DNA of 64,000 nt from Streptomyces harbinensis (GCF_900116145.1 NZ_FPAB01000002.1:413193-477192), one strand, 5' to 3'. Counted from the first letter of the stretch, positions 1-8,265 are shown. The notes: generated by a model from the sequence alone, not told the origin. Numbers and translations: made by a program.

Positions 1-68
1 CGATACTGGGATTGAACCAGTGACCTCTTCCGTGTCAGGGAAGCGCTCTCCCGCTGAGCTAATCGTCC
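1..68 (-). tRNA. tRNA-Val(GAC), 3' end cut by window edge
   Basis: Read on the minus strand this begins GGACGAT (68-62), continues with a standard D arm (AGCTCAGC) and an anticodon loop carrying GAC, and ends in a T-arm (GGTTCAATCC). The last bases of the acceptor stem lie beyond base 1. It is the third gene of a Gly-Cys-Val tRNA operon and starts one base after tRNA-Cys. D and T arms are nearly identical to tRNA-Val(CAC) at 5973-6044. Confidence 0.95.
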
Positions 69-69
69 G

Positions 70-140
70 AGGTGGAGACGGGATTTGAACCCGTGTAGAC
101 GGCTTTGCAGGCCGTTGCCTCGCCTCTCGGCCACTCCACC
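70..140 (-). tRNA. tRNA-Cys(GCA)
   Basis: On the minus strand a 71-nt cloverleaf runs from GGTGGAG (140-134) to CTCCACC with discriminator U at base 70, the discriminator expected of tRNA-Cys. The anticodon loop reads CTGCAAA, giving anticodon GCA. No CCA is encoded. It is the middle gene of the operon, 22 nt after tRNA-Gly and only one base before tRNA-Val. Confidence 0.97.
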
Positions 141-162
141 GGAGGGGGCCAGGCCCCCTTCG

Positions 163-235
<73 letters not shown>

Positions 236-282
236 AGTGTGTATCGCCACCCGGTCGCTTGCGCTCCCCGGTGACGTCATGA

Positions 283-310
283 ACTCTAGCGGATCCGCGG
301 GCCAGCTCAA
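283..310 (-). promoter_or_regulatory. Promoter of the tRNA Gly-Cys-Val operon
   Basis: On the minus strand TTGAGC (310-305) is separated by 16 nt from TAGAGT (288-283). This closely matches the vegetative HrdB-type consensus TTGAC-N16-18-TAGRRT. Transcription would begin near 275, about 40 nt before the mature 5' end of tRNA-Gly. The rest of 236-349 is the spacer toward the divergent pabB-like gene. Confidence 0.6.
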
Positions 311-349
311 ACTCGGTACGCCCCGTATCCCCGCTCTACACTCGCACAT

Positions 350-1426
350 GTGCACGACTTCGCTCCGCTTGCCCGGCTCGGCGGGTATCTGGCCACCGAC
401 CTGCTGGATGTCACCAGCGACCCCGCCGCGCTCGACTCCGGCGGCTGGTGGGCGGTGGTCGCCGACTACGAGGGCGGCCTGCTGTGCGCCCGGTTCGGCC
501 GGGTGCGGCTCGCAACCGGCCCCGCCGCCGGTACCGGCCGCTGGCGCGGCCCGGACCCGGACGGCTGGCACAGCTCCCTGGACCGCGACGCCTACACCGC
601 CGCCGTCCGCCGCATCCGTGCGCACATCGCGGCCGGCGAGGTCTACCAGGCCAACCTCTGCCGCGTCCTCACCGCACCGCTGCCCGACCCCGCCGCCTGC
701 GACATCGACGCCCTCACCGTCCTGCTGGCCCGCGGCAACCCCGCCCCGTACGCCGGCACCGTACGGCTGCCCGCCCACGGCGTGGAGATCGCCACCGCCT
801 CCCCCGAGCTGTACCTGCGCCGCCACGGCCGCACCGTCGAGTCCGGGCCCATCAAGGGAACCGGACGCACCGCCGCCGACCTGCTGCCCAAGGACCACGC
901 CGAGAACGTGATGATCGTCGACCTGGTCCGCAACGACCTCGGCCGGGTCTGCGCCACCGGCAGCGTCACCGTCCCCGAGCTGTGCGTCACCGAGCCGCAC
1001 CCCGGGCTCGTCCACCTCGTCTCCACCGTGCGCGGCGAACTCGCCCCCGGCGCCGGCTGGGGCCCGCTGCTGGCCGCCACCTTCCCGCCCGGCTCCGTCA
1101 CCGGCGCCCCCAAGGCCAGCGCCCTGCGAATCATCGAGAGCCTGGAGCGCGCCCCCCGCGGCCCCTACTGCGGCGGCATCGGCTGGGTCGACGCCGACCG
1201 CGGCACCGGCGAGCTGGCGGTGGGCATCCGCACCTTCTGGACCGACCGCACCACCGGCCGCCCGCTGCTGCGCTTCGGCACCGGCGCCGGCATCACCTGG
1301 GGATCCGACCCGGACCGCGAATGGGCGGAGACCGAACTCAAGGCCGAACGCCTGCTCACGGTAGCGTCGGGCACCACGCACGAGACAGGAGAACGACACC
1401 ATGGCGCTGATCTGGCTGGACGGTGA
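350..1426 (+). CDS. pabB: Aminodeoxychorismate synthase component I (chorismate-binding enzyme)
   Basis: Predicted to aminate chorismate to 4-amino-4-deoxychorismate for p-aminobenzoate and folate. The 358-residue protein is mostly the chorismate-binding domain. It has the PIKGT motif (K169) typical of PabB rather than the PIAGT of anthranilate synthase, the ENVMIVDLVRND block at 185-196, PPGSVTGAPK at 246-255 and a C-terminal GAGITWGSDPDREW block. It is about 100 residues shorter than E. coli PabB, mainly at the N terminus. The GTG start has no Shine-Dalgarno but sits seven bases after TACACT (337-342), suggesting a leaderless message. It overlaps pabC by 26 nt. No glutamine amidotransferase partner (pabA) is adjacent, so the ammonia donor must be encoded elsewhere. 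Confidence 0.85.
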   Translation: MHDFAPLARLGGYLATDLLDVTSDPAALDSGGWWAVVADYEGGLLCARFGRVRLATGPAAGTGRWRGPDPDGWHSSLDRDAYTAAVRRIRAHIAAGEVYQANLCRVLTAPLPDPAACDIDALTVLLARGNPAPYAGTVRLPAHGVEIATASPELYLRRHGRTVESGPIKGTGRTAADLLPKDHAENVMIVDLVRNDLGRVCATGSVTVPELCVTEPHPGLVHLVSTVRGELAPGAGWGPLLAATFPPGSVTGAPKASALRIIESLERAPRGPYCGGIGWVDADRGTGELAVGIRTFWTDRTTGRPLLRFGTGAGITWGSDPDREWAETELKAERLLTVASGTTHETGERHHGADLAGR

Positions 1427-2228
1427 GCTGCGGGACGCCGACAGTGCGAAGGTCTCCGTCTTCGACCACGGACTCACGGTCGGCGACGGGGTCTTCGAGA
1501 CGCTGAAGACCGAGAACGGCCGCCCCTTCGCGATGAGCCGCCACCTCGACCGGCTCGCGACCTCGGCCGCCGGCCTCGGCCTGCCCGCACCCGACCGCGA
1601 CACGGTGCGCCGGGCCTGCGAGGCGGTCATGGCGAACACCGAACCGGTGCCCTTCGGCCGGCTGCGCATCACCTACACCGGCGGTCGCTCCCCGCTGGCC
1701 TCCGACCGCGGCGACGCGCCGCCCACCCTGATGATCGCCCACGCCCCCACCCCGCGCCGGCCCGACACCACCGCCGTCATCACCGTCCCCTGGACCCGCA
1801 ACGAACGCGGCGCGCTGGCCGGGCTCAAGTCCACCTCCTACGCCGAGAACGTCATCGCGCTGGCCCGCGCCCACCAGCAGGCCGCCTCCGAGGCGCTGTT
1901 CGCCAACACCACCGGCGCGCTGTGCGAGGGCACCGGCACCAATGTCTTCGTGGTCCTCGACGGCGAGCTGCACACCCCGCCGCTGGCCGCCGGCTGCCTG
2001 GCCGGGATCACCCGCGCCCTGGTCATCGAGTGGAGCGGCGCCAAGGAGACCGAACTGCCGATGGACGTGCTCCACCGCGCCGACGAGGTCTTCCTCACCT
2101 CCTCCACCCGCGACGTCCAGGCCGTGCGCCGCGTCGACGACCGCGAACTGCCCGGCGCCCCGGGGCCGGTGACCACCGAGGCCCTGCGCGTCTTCCGGGC
2201 CCGGTCCGCCGCCGACATCGACCCCTGA
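1401..2228 (+). CDS. pabC: Aminodeoxychorismate lyase, class IV PLP enzyme
   Basis: Predicted to release pyruvate from aminodeoxychorismate to give p-aminobenzoate, the step after the upstream enzyme. The 275-residue protein has the class IV aminotransferase fold pattern: FDHGLTVGDGVFET at 21-34, the PLP lysine in GLKSTSYAEN (K143), and a TGALCEGTGTNVF block near 175-187. Class IV also includes branched-chain and D-amino-acid transaminases, but the overlap with a pabB-type gene favours PabC. AGGAGA precedes the ATG, so it can be translated independently despite lying inside the end of pabB. Confidence 0.85.
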   Translation: MALIWLDGELRDADSAKVSVFDHGLTVGDGVFETLKTENGRPFAMSRHLDRLATSAAGLGLPAPDRDTVRRACEAVMANTEPVPFGRLRITYTGGRSPLASDRGDAPPTLMIAHAPTPRRPDTTAVITVPWTRNERGALAGLKSTSYAENVIALARAHQQAASEALFANTTGALCEGTGTNVFVVLDGELHTPPLAAGCLAGITRALVIEWSGAKETELPMDVLHRADEVFLTSSTRDVQAVRRVDDRELPGAPGPVTTEALRVFRARSAADIDP

Positions 2229-2236
2229 GGAGCGCG

Positions 2237-3079
2237 ATGACCACCACCGTGCGCCCCACCGGGCCCGAGGAACCGCTCGACCGGGGCGGGCGGAGCCGCG
2301 CCTTCGACATACGCGACAACTCCCGCCCCGTCGGCGCCCTGCGGCTGACCCGCGTCCCGGGGTACGGACCCGGCACCGGCCGGATCGAGGAGCTGGAGAT
2401 CGCGCCGGAGGACCGGCGGCGCGGCCGGGCCACGGTGGCCGCCCTGGCGGCCGAGGAGATCCTGCGCGGCTGGGGCTGCGCCCGGGTGGAGGCGGACGTA
2501 CCGGCCGAAGCCACCGCCGCCCGGGGCCTGTTCACCGCGCTCGGCTACACCGGACGCAGCCACTGGCTGACCCAGCGGCTGCCGGCACCGGGGCCCGGCC
2601 TGCCGGAGGGCAGCGTCGTGCGCCCGATGGGGGAGCGGGATTACGCGCGGTGGCGGGCGGCCGAGCGGGCCCGGCTCGCCGCCGGGCGGCGGGAGCAGGG
2701 GGCGGACCCGGCGGAGGCCGAGGCGCACGCCGACGCGGTGCTCGGCGCGCAACTGCCCGCCGGGCACCGCACCGAGGGGATGGCGCTGCGGGTGCTCAGC
2801 CACCACGGCTCGGACGTCGGCACGCTGTGGCTCGCGCTGGCCCCGGGCCGGCTGCCGTACGGCACGGACGGCTATGTGTTCCACGTCGAGGTGGCCGCGG
2901 AGCACCGGGGCCGCGGCCATGGCCGGACGCTGCTGGGGGAGGCCGGGCGGCTCACCCGGGCCGCGGGCGGCACGCGGCTGGGGCTGAGCGTGGACGCGGA
3001 CAACGCCGCGGCCCGCCGGCTCTACGACGGGCTCGGTTACCGGCCGGTGGCCGAGCGGCTGGGCAAGTCGCTGCGCTGA
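2237..3079 (+). CDS. GNAT acetyltransferase with two tandem GNAT domains
   Basis: The 280-residue protein looks like a fused pair of GCN5-related N-acetyltransferase domains. The first half (about 35-125) contains IEELEIAPEDRRRGRATVA followed by a FTALGY strand-helix end. The second half (about 135-280) contains FHVEVAAEHRGRGHGRTLL, the acetyl-CoA pyrophosphate loop (R/Q-x-x-G-x-G/A), then NAAARRLYDGLGY. The better-preserved loop is in the second domain, so that one is probably catalytic. The ATG start follows GAGGAGCG and lies 8 nt after the pabC stop, implying cotranscription. The substrate cannot be read from the sequence. Confidence 0.8.
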   Translation: MTTTVRPTGPEEPLDRGGRSRAFDIRDNSRPVGALRLTRVPGYGPGTGRIEELEIAPEDRRRGRATVAALAAEEILRGWGCARVEADVPAEATAARGLFTALGYTGRSHWLTQRLPAPGPGLPEGSVVRPMGERDYARWRAAERARLAAGRREQGADPAEAEAHADAVLGAQLPAGHRTEGMALRVLSHHGSDVGTLWLALAPGRLPYGTDGYVFHVEVAAEHRGRGHGRTLLGEAGRLTRAAGGTRLGLSVDADNAAARRLYDGLGYRPVAERLGKSLR

Positions 3080-3115
3080 GTGCCCGGGAGCCCGGGCCGC
3101 GGGGCCGACCGGGGC

Positions 3116-3625
3116 TCAGGCGGTGGCCGGCTCGGCCTCGACGATGGCGATGATCCGCTCCAGCAGCCCGTCCTGGCTCTGCCCGCCGTCGAGCCGCTGC
3201 CCGGCGATCACATAGCTGGGGGTGCCGCGCACCCCCAGTGCCTGGCCCTCGGCCTGGTCGGCGTCCACCGCCAGCAGATGGCGGCCGTCGATGAGCGCGG
3301 TCGCGATCTCCTCCGGGTCCACGCCGGTGGCCTCGGCCACCTCGGCGAGCACCGGCTCGCCCCGGTCGCGCAGCTCGGCGGTGCGCTCCAGCAGCGCCTC
3401 GCAGTACGCCTCGCCCCGGCCCTGCGCGTACGCCTCCTCGGCGGCCTGGGCGGCGGCGAGCGCGTGCTGGTGGTTGGCGAGGGGGAAGTGCCGGCGCCGG
3501 ATCTCCAGCCGGTCGCCGAAGCGGGCGCGCAGGGCCCGCAGATCGCTCTCGGCGCGGTGACAGTCGGGGCACTGGAGGTCGCACCACACGTCGAGCACGA
3601 CGGTGCGGCCGGTTGCTTCGCTCAT
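3116..3625 (-). CDS. DsbA-family thioredoxin-fold protein
   Basis: A 169-residue thioredoxin-fold protein with a CPDC active site (C19, C22) just after the first strand and the cis-proline segment RGTPSYVI near 140. The helical insertion between them (rich in Ala, Arg and Glu) matches DsbA/FrnE-type oxidoreductases. There is no signal peptide or membrane segment, so it probably acts in the cytoplasm or belongs to the FrnE-like group. ATG at 3625 was preferred over an upstream in-frame start at 3667 because family homology begins just after it. It converges on the GNAT gene, with a 36-nt gap and no strong hairpin. Confidence 0.8.
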   Translation of the reverse strand: MSEATGRTVVLDVWCDLQCPDCHRAESDLRALRARFGDRLEIRRRHFPLANHQHALAAAQAAEEAYAQGRGEAYCEALLERTAELRDRGEPVLAEVAEATGVDPEEIATALIDGRHLLAVDADQAEGQALGVRGTPSYVIAGQRLDGGQSQDGLLERIIAIVEAEPATA

Positions 3626-3735
3626 GCCGCCCAGTCTCCCAGCCGGGCGGGCGTTCCCGGCCGCCACCCCGATTTGTCCCTGATCCCACCGCTCGCGCCT
3701 TGGCCTCCCGGAGCCGGGCCAGGCAGGATGGAGGA

Positions 3736-4137
3736 ATGCTGATAGGGACTTTCTGCGCGCTGCTGTCCGCCGCCGGCCTGGGGGTGGCCTTCCTGGTGGC
3801 CAAGCGCCGCCGTTACGCGACCGCGCTGCGGGTGGCCGCCTTCGCGCTGCTGCCGGTGGGGCTCGCCATGACGGGTGTGGTCCGCTTCGTGCTCAACATG
3901 ACCTTCAACCCGCTGGCCTGGGCGGGCCTGGGCGTGGTGGGGCTGGCGGTGCTGCTCTTCCTGAGCGCCGGCCTGGCGGACGGCCGCCGGGGCGGGGGCC
4001 GGGGCCGGGCGGCGGCCGAGCCCGCGGCACCGGCGGCGCTCCCGGCCAAGCGCGGCGGTGGCGCGCCCGCGGCCGGTGCGGGCGGCGCGGACGACTTCTC
4101 GGACATCGAGGCCATCCTGAAGAAGCACGGCATATGA
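3736..4137 (+). CDS. Small membrane protein with conserved cytoplasmic tail
   Basis: A 133-residue protein with three hydrophobic helices (about 1-18, 30-52 and 58-78), an Ala/Gly/Arg-rich linker, and an acidic-then-basic C terminus ending DDFSDIEAILKKHGI. The tail looks like a short amphipathic helix and may be a docking motif. GAGGA immediately precedes the ATG at 3736. I do not recognise a function. It resembles unnamed actinobacterial membrane proteins. It is divergent from the DsbA-like gene, 110 nt away. Confidence 0.75.
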   Translation: MLIGTFCALLSAAGLGVAFLVAKRRRYATALRVAAFALLPVGLAMTGVVRFVLNMTFNPLAWAGLGVVGLAVLLFLSAGLADGRRGGGRGRAAAEPAAPAALPAKRGGGAPAAGAGGADDFSDIEAILKKHGI

Positions 4138-4222
4138 CCGGCCCCTCGAAATAGCGAATCCCCGCTCAGATGAGGTGTGTTGAGCGCGGCGAGGCCCGCG
4201 GCTGGGTCATGATCGCCGCGAC

Positions 4223-4435
4223 ATGGCGCACTTCACCGGGGAGCAGCACGCTCCCGAGACCCCGATGCGGCCCGAGCCGGCCGCGCATCCCGTTCCCGTT
4301 CCCGTACCCGACCCCGGTGCCCCGGAGGCCAGGGGCTGTCTGTTCGCACTCTCCCAGCCCCCGCTGATCCTGTTCCTCACCGTGATCGGGACGCTGCTGC
4401 TCATCGCGGGGGTGCATGACCGCTTCTGGCTGTAG
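4223..4435 (+). CDS. Hypothetical 70-residue membrane-tail protein
   Basis: A short open frame encoding a Pro-rich N-terminal half (repeated PVPVPVP) and a single C-terminal hydrophobic helix (about 47-65) ending HDRFWL. This is a plausible tail-anchored or single-pass protein. The ribosome-binding site is poor (no clear purine tract before ATG at 4223), and the call rests on the coherent hydrophobic segment and third-position GC bias. No function is suggested. It is separated from the upstream membrane protein by 85 nt. Confidence 0.5.
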   Translation: MAHFTGEQHAPETPMRPEPAAHPVPVPVPDPGAPEARGCLFALSQPPLILFLTVIGTLLLIAGVHDRFWL

Positions 4436-4459
4436 ACGGCGCGCCCCCGCCGGGGCGGA

Positions 4460-5032
4460 TCAGCCGGTGTGGGCGGCCGAGCGCCGCTGCCGGGCCCGGT
4501 AGGCGGCCACATGGAGCCGGTTCCCACAGGTCCGGCTGTCGCAGTAGCGGCGTGAGCGGTTGCGGGACAGATCCACGAAGGCGCGCCGGCAGTCCGGCGC
4601 GTCGCAGCGTCGCAGCCGCTCCCGCTCCCCGGCGACCAGGAAGAAGGCCAGGGCCATACCGCAGTCCGCCGACAGATGGTCGGCGATCGAGGCGCCCGGG
4701 GCGAAGTAGTGGACGTGCCAGTCGTGGCCGTCGTGATCGGTGAGCTGCGGGGTGGTGCCGGCCTCCGCGACCATCGCGTTGATCAGCTCGGCGGCCTCCC
4801 GGTCGCTCTCGGCGGCGAACAGCCGGGCGAAGAGCTCCCGGGTGGCGCGCATGTCCGCCACGTCCTGCTCTCCGAGCGCCCCCACCTGGACCCCGCTGAG
4901 ATTGTGGCTCTCGACGAAGGCGCGCAGCTGCTCGACCGTGGTCATTCCGTCGGGGGAGCCGTCGCCGAGGGAGGTGTTCAGCAGGTCCACGGTCGCGGAG
5001 AGCGCGCATCGGGTGTCGTGACTGATCAGCAA
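4460..5032 (-). CDS. CGNR zinc-finger / ABATE-domain regulator
   Basis: A 190-residue protein that starts with an ABATE-like region (SHDTRCALSATVDLLNT) and ends with the CGNR zinc finger: CDAPDCRRAFVDLSRNRSRR, then YCDSRTCGNR and an Arg-rich tail. CGNR proteins are small, probably DNA-binding, actinobacterial regulators. Cysteines at CxxxxC and CxxxxC spacing give the four expected zinc ligands. The start is TTG at 5032, with GGGAG eight bases upstream on the minus strand. Its target is unknown. Confidence 0.85.
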   Translation of the reverse strand: MLISHDTRCALSATVDLLNTSLGDGSPDGMTTVEQLRAFVESHNLSGVQVGALGEQDVADMRATRELFARLFAAESDREAAELINAMVAEAGTTPQLTDHDGHDWHVHYFAPGASIADHLSADCGMALAFFLVAGERERLRRCDAPDCRRAFVDLSRNRSRRYCDSRTCGNRLHVAAYRARQRRSAAHTG

Positions 5033-5124
5033 ACCGGCTCCCGGTGCGGTCAGGGTCGGTGGCCGCCCGCCCTCCGGGCGGATGGCGCTCCTTTGACGAC
5101 AGACCCTAGCCGCTCCGGCACACG

Positions 5125-5157
5125 ACAGCGCCGCCGCGTGTTCCGCGACGGCGCTGT
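5125..5157 (-). terminator. Hairpin terminator downstream of ssgB
   Basis: ACAGCGCCG (5125-5133) pairs with CGGCGCTGT (5149-5157). One mismatch is followed by four more inner pairs around a 5-nt loop. It begins 68 nt beyond the ssgB stop codon in the direction of transcription, and there is no T-tract, as is common in Streptomyces. It also separates ssgB from the CGNR gene. Confidence 0.6.
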
Positions 5158-5224
5158 GCGCTGTGTCGGCGCCGGTCCCGCGCCGTCGCCCCGAGTCGGA
5201 CGGTGCGGAGAACCGGCGGGTCCG

Positions 5225-5638
5225 TCAGCTCTCGGCCAGGATGTGCGAGAGCTCGGTGTCGAGGTCGAAATGCCGGTGCTCGGTGCCGGGCGGCACCGCG
5301 GCGTCGGTGCGCTTCAGGAAGGTTTCCAGGGCGCGGGCGGGTGCCTCCAGCAGTGCTTCGCCCTCCGGGGAACTGAGTGCGATGCACACGACGCCCTGTC
5401 CGTGACTCCGGGAGGGCCACACCCGGACGTCTCCGGTGCCGGTGGGCCGGTGCAGCCCCTCGGCGAGGAGATCGCGGGCGAAAACCCATTCGACGGTTTC
5501 TTCGGCTCCGGTGTGGAATGTGGCGTGTACGGCGTAGGGGTCCGCCGTGTCATACCGCAGCCCCGCGGGTACAGGCAGTGAAGACTCGCTCGATACAACG
5601 AGGCGCAGGTGCAGCTCGCAGCTGACCGTGGTGTTCAT
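5225..5638 (-). CDS. ssgB: SsgB, sporulation-specific cell division activator
   Basis: A 137-residue SsgA-like protein that I recognise essentially along its whole length as SsgB (begins MNTTVSCELHLRLVVSSESS, ends TELSHILAES). In Streptomyces SsgB, with SsgA, marks future septum sites in aerial hyphae and recruits FtsZ, and it is essential for sporulation. The protein is soluble, with no membrane segment. ATG at 5638 is the published-type start. GAAAGG lies 14 nt upstream, a rather distant ribosome site. A sigma-B-family promoter candidate lies 80-107 nt upstream. The gene is monocistronic. Confidence 0.97.
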   Translation of the reverse strand: MNTTVSCELHLRLVVSSESSLPVPAGLRYDTADPYAVHATFHTGAEETVEWVFARDLLAEGLHRPTGTGDVRVWPSRSHGQGVVCIALSSPEGEALLEAPARALETFLKRTDAAVPPGTEHRHFDLDTELSHILAES

Positions 5639-5901
5639 AAGCGCCAGGGCCTTTCGCTCAGTGTGCGCTCGGGGATTCGCACGTCGGCGAATTCGACATG
5701 CCACGTACGCGCCGGTTGTAAACCCCTCTGTCCTATTTGCGATGCTTGACATCATTCGAATGGTCGAGTGCCATTTTGTGCCCAGTCGACTACAGAGGGC
5801 ACCACCGATGTCAACGCGTACTCCGCCATCCGGTGACGCCCCCCGCGGCGGCCGGTGCGACCCGCCCGGGGTGAGCGGCCGGGCCCCGGCCGGGAGTTCA
5901 T
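5639..5901. other. Upstream region of ssgB, no gene seen
   Basis: The 334-nt gap between ssgB and tRNA-Val(CAC) holds the ssgB promoter candidate (5718-5745) and the tRNA promoter (5902-5931). The stretch at about 5700-5790 is much richer in A and T than the surroundings, as expected for a regulatory region. The frames crossing it show no ribosome site and no recognisable product. Confidence 0.5.
5718..5745 (-). promoter_or_regulatory. Candidate sigma-B/sigma-H family promoter of ssgB
   Basis: On the minus strand GCAT (5745-5742) is followed after 16 nt by GGGTTTAC (5725-5718). This fits the loose Streptomyces sigma-B-family pattern GNNT-N14-16-GGGTAY with one -10 deviation. It would give a leader of about 70 nt. 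ssgB of S. coelicolor is known to depend on the stress sigma factor SigH, which makes the match biologically sensible, but the assignment is an inference. Confidence 0.4.
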
Positions 5902-5931
5902 TTGGTTCTGAGCCGCTGACCTGTGTATGGT
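5902..5931 (+). promoter_or_regulatory. Promoter of tRNA-Val(CAC)
   Basis: TTGGTT (5902-5907), an 18-nt spacer and TATGGT (5926-5931) resemble a vegetative promoter. Transcription would start near 5938, about 35 nt before the mature tRNA. Confidence 0.5.
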
Positions 5932-5972
5932 TCTTCTCGTGCCGAGGGGAACAGCCCCGAAGCACCAGCCCA

Positions 5973-6044
5973 GGGCGATTAGCTCAGCGGGAGAGCGCTT
6001 CGTTCACACCGAAGAGGTCACTGGTTCGATCCCAGTATCGCCCA
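5973..6044 (+). tRNA. tRNA-Val(CAC)
   Basis: A 72-nt cloverleaf: acceptor GGGCGAT (5973-5979) pairs with ATCGCCC (6037-6043), discriminator A at 6044. The anticodon stem CTTCG/CGAAG encloses TTCACAC, anticodon CAC (6005-6007). It reads GTG codons, which are abundant in this genome. CCA is not encoded. Strong terminator immediately downstream. Confidence 0.97.
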
Positions 6045-6053
6045 CGCCCTGGG

Positions 6054-6080
6054 AAGGCCGGTCCGTCAAGGACCGGCCTT
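6054..6080 (+). terminator. Terminator of tRNA-Val(CAC)
   Basis: AAGGCCGGTCC (6054-6064) and GGACCGGCCTT (6070-6080) form a perfect 11-bp stem with a 5-nt loop, followed by CTTCTTGCGTT. This is one of the few hairpins in the window with a T-enriched tail. Confidence 0.8.
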
Positions 6081-6211
6081 CTTGCGTTGGTTGGCCCGGC
6101 CACCGGCTGCCCCGCCCGCCACCGTTTCGCGGCCGGGCCGCGCCGCTCGGTACCATGCGAAACCGCAGCGAGCGCTGCGCAGCGAGCAGCCGCCAACGTC
6201 AGGAGAGACCG

Positions 6212-8191
6212 GTGTCAGACGTCCGTGTGATCATCCAACGCGATTCCGAGCGGGAAGAGCGCGTGGTGACCACGGGCACCACGGCCGCCGCGCTCTTCGA
6301 GGGCCAGCGCTCCATCGTGGCCGCCCGGATCGGCGGTGAGCTGCGCGATCTCACCCATCCGCTCGCCGACGGCGACGAGATCGAGCCGGTCGAGCTCGGC
6401 TCCCCCGACGGTCTGGACATCCTGCGGCACTCCACCGCCCACGTCCTCGCCCAGGCCGTGCAGGACCTGTTCCCCGAGGCCAAGCTCGGGATCGGCCCGC
6501 CCATCAAGGACGGCTTCTACTACGACTTCGACGTCGAGCAGCCGTTCCACCCCGAGGATCTGAGCCGCATCGAGAAGCGCATGCAGCAGATCCAGAAGCA
6601 GGGCCAGCGCTTCGCCCGCCGGGTCGTCACCGACGACGAGGCGCGCGCCGAACTCGCCGCCGAGCCCTACAAGATCGAGCTGATCGGCCTCAAGGGCTCC
6701 GCCGCCGACGCCGCCGAAGGAGCCTCCGCCGAGGTCGGCGCGGGCGAGCTGACGATCTACGACAACCTCGACCCCAAGACCGGCGACCTGTGCTGGAAGG
6801 ACCTGTGCCGGGGCCCGCACCTGCCCAGCACCCGGCTCATCCCGGCCTTCAAGCTCATGCGCTCGGCCGCCGCCTACTGGCGCGGCAGCGAGCGCAACCC
6901 GCAGCTCCAGCGCATCTACGGCACCGCTTGGCCCACCAAGGACGAGCTCAAGGCCCACCTGGAGTTCCTGGCCGAGGCCGAGAAGCGCGATCACCGGCGG
7001 CTCGGCGCCGAGCTCGACCTCTTCTCCATCCCGGAGGAACTGGGCTCCGGGCTCGCCGTCTTCCACCCCAAGGGCGGCGTCATCCGCAAGGTGATGGAGG
7101 ACTACTCGCGGCGCCGGCACGAGGAAGCCGCGTACGAGTTCGTCAACACCCCGCACATCACCAAGGCCAAGCTGTTCGAGACCTCCGGGCACCTCCCGAA
7201 CTACGCCGAGTCGATGTTCCCGCCCATGGAATTCGAGGGGCAGGACTATTACCTCAAGGCCATGAACTGCCCGATGCACAATCTGATCTTCCGGGCCCGC
7301 GGGCGGTCCTACCGGGAATTGCCGCTGCGGCTGTTCGAGTTCGGCACGGTGTACCGATTCGAAAAGTCCGGAGTGGTGCACGGGCTCACCCGCGCCCGGG
7401 GATTCACCCAGGACGATTCCCACATTTACTGCACCACCGAGCAGATGCCGGATGAACTCGACAATCTGCTCACTTTCGTGCTGAATCTGCTGCGCGACTA
7501 CGGCCTCAACGACTTCTATCTGGAACTCTCCACCCGGGACGACTCCGACAAGTTCATCGGGGAGCCCGAGGAGTGGGAGGAAGCCACCGAGACGCTCCGC
7601 CAGGCCGCCGGCAAGCAGGGCCTCGAACTGGTCATGGACCCGGGCGGCGCCGCCTACTACGGCCCCAAGATCTCCGTCCAGGCCAAGGACGCCATCGGCC
7701 GGACCTGGCAGATGTCCACCATCCAGGTCGACTTCCAGCAGCCCAAGCGCTTCAATCTCGAATACACCGCCGCCGACGGCTCCCGGCAGCGGCCGGTCAT
7801 GATCCACCGGGCGCTGTTCGGCTCCATCGAGCGTTTCTTCGCCGTCCTGCTGGAGCACTACGCGGGCGTCTTCCCGCCGTGGCTGGCCCCCGTCCAGGCG
7901 ATCGGCATCCCGGTGGGCGACTCCCACACCCCCTACCTGGAGGAGTTCGCCGCCGAGGCCAAGGGGCACGGACTGCGCTTCGAGGTCGACTCCTCGTCCG
8001 ACCGGATGCAGAAGAAGATCCGCAACGCCCAGAAGGCCAAGATCCCCTTCATGGTGATCGCCGGGGACGACGACGTCGCCCACGGCGCGGTCAGCTTCCG
8101 CTACCGCGACGGCTCCCAGAAGAACGGCATCCCGCGCGCCGAGGCGCTGCGCGAGATCGCCGAGGCCGTCGCCACCCGCGCCCAGGTCTGA
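6212..8191 (+). CDS. thrS: Threonyl-tRNA synthetase
   Basis: Charges tRNA-Thr. The 659-residue class II synthetase matches the usual actinobacterial length. Domains in order: TGS (about 1-65); the editing domain beginning at HSTAHVLAQ (HxxxH) and including CRGPHLPST; the catalytic core with AMNCPMH (zinc-binding Cys and His), [10 protein letters not shown] (motif 2) and the [11 protein letters not shown] motif 3 region; and an anticodon-binding domain from about 560. The GTG start at 6212 was chosen because AGGAGA lies five bases upstream. An in-frame reading upstream would run through the tRNA gene. No T-box or other leader element is evident. Confidence 0.97.
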   Translation: MSDVRVIIQRDSEREERVVTTGTTAAALFEGQRSIVAARIGGELRDLTHPLADGDEIEPVELGSPDGLDILRHSTAHVLAQAVQDLFPEAKLGIGPPIKDGFYYDFDVEQPFHPEDLSRIEKRMQQIQKQGQRFARRVVTDDEARAELAAEPYKIELIGLKGSAADAAEGASAEVGAGELTIYDNLDPKTGDLCWKDLCRGPHLPSTRLIPAFKLMRSAAAYWRGSERNPQLQRIYGTAWPTKDELKAHLEFLAEAEKRDHRRLGAELDLFSIPEELGSGLAVFHPKGGVIRKVMEDYSRRRHEEAAYEFVNTPHITKAKLFETSGHLPNYAESMFPPMEFEGQDYYLKAMNCPMHNLIFRARGRSYRELPLRLFEFGTVYRFEKSGVVHGLTRARGFTQDDSHIYCTTEQMPDELDNLLTFVLNLLRDYGLNDFYLELSTRDDSDKFIGEPEEWEEATETLRQAAGKQGLELVMDPGGAAYYGPKISVQAKDAIGRTWQMSTIQVDFQQPKRFNLEYTAADGSRQRPVMIHRALFGSIERFFAVLLEHYAGVFPPWLAPVQAIGIPVGDSHTPYLEEFAAEAKGHGLRFEVDSSSDRMQKKIRNAQKAKIPFMVIAGDDDVAHGAVSFRYRDGSQKNGIPRAEALREIAEAVATRAQV

Positions 8192-8265
8192 CCAGCGCGG
8201 CCCCCACCGGCCGGCCGAGGGCGCCCCCGCCCGCCGGCCGGCCGGCGGGGCCTATGCTGGCCGCC

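Noticed and set aside
6082..6211. Extending thrS upstream to an in-frame start at 5927
   Set aside because: The extension would cross tRNA-Val and its terminator, and AGGAGA clearly serves GTG 6212.
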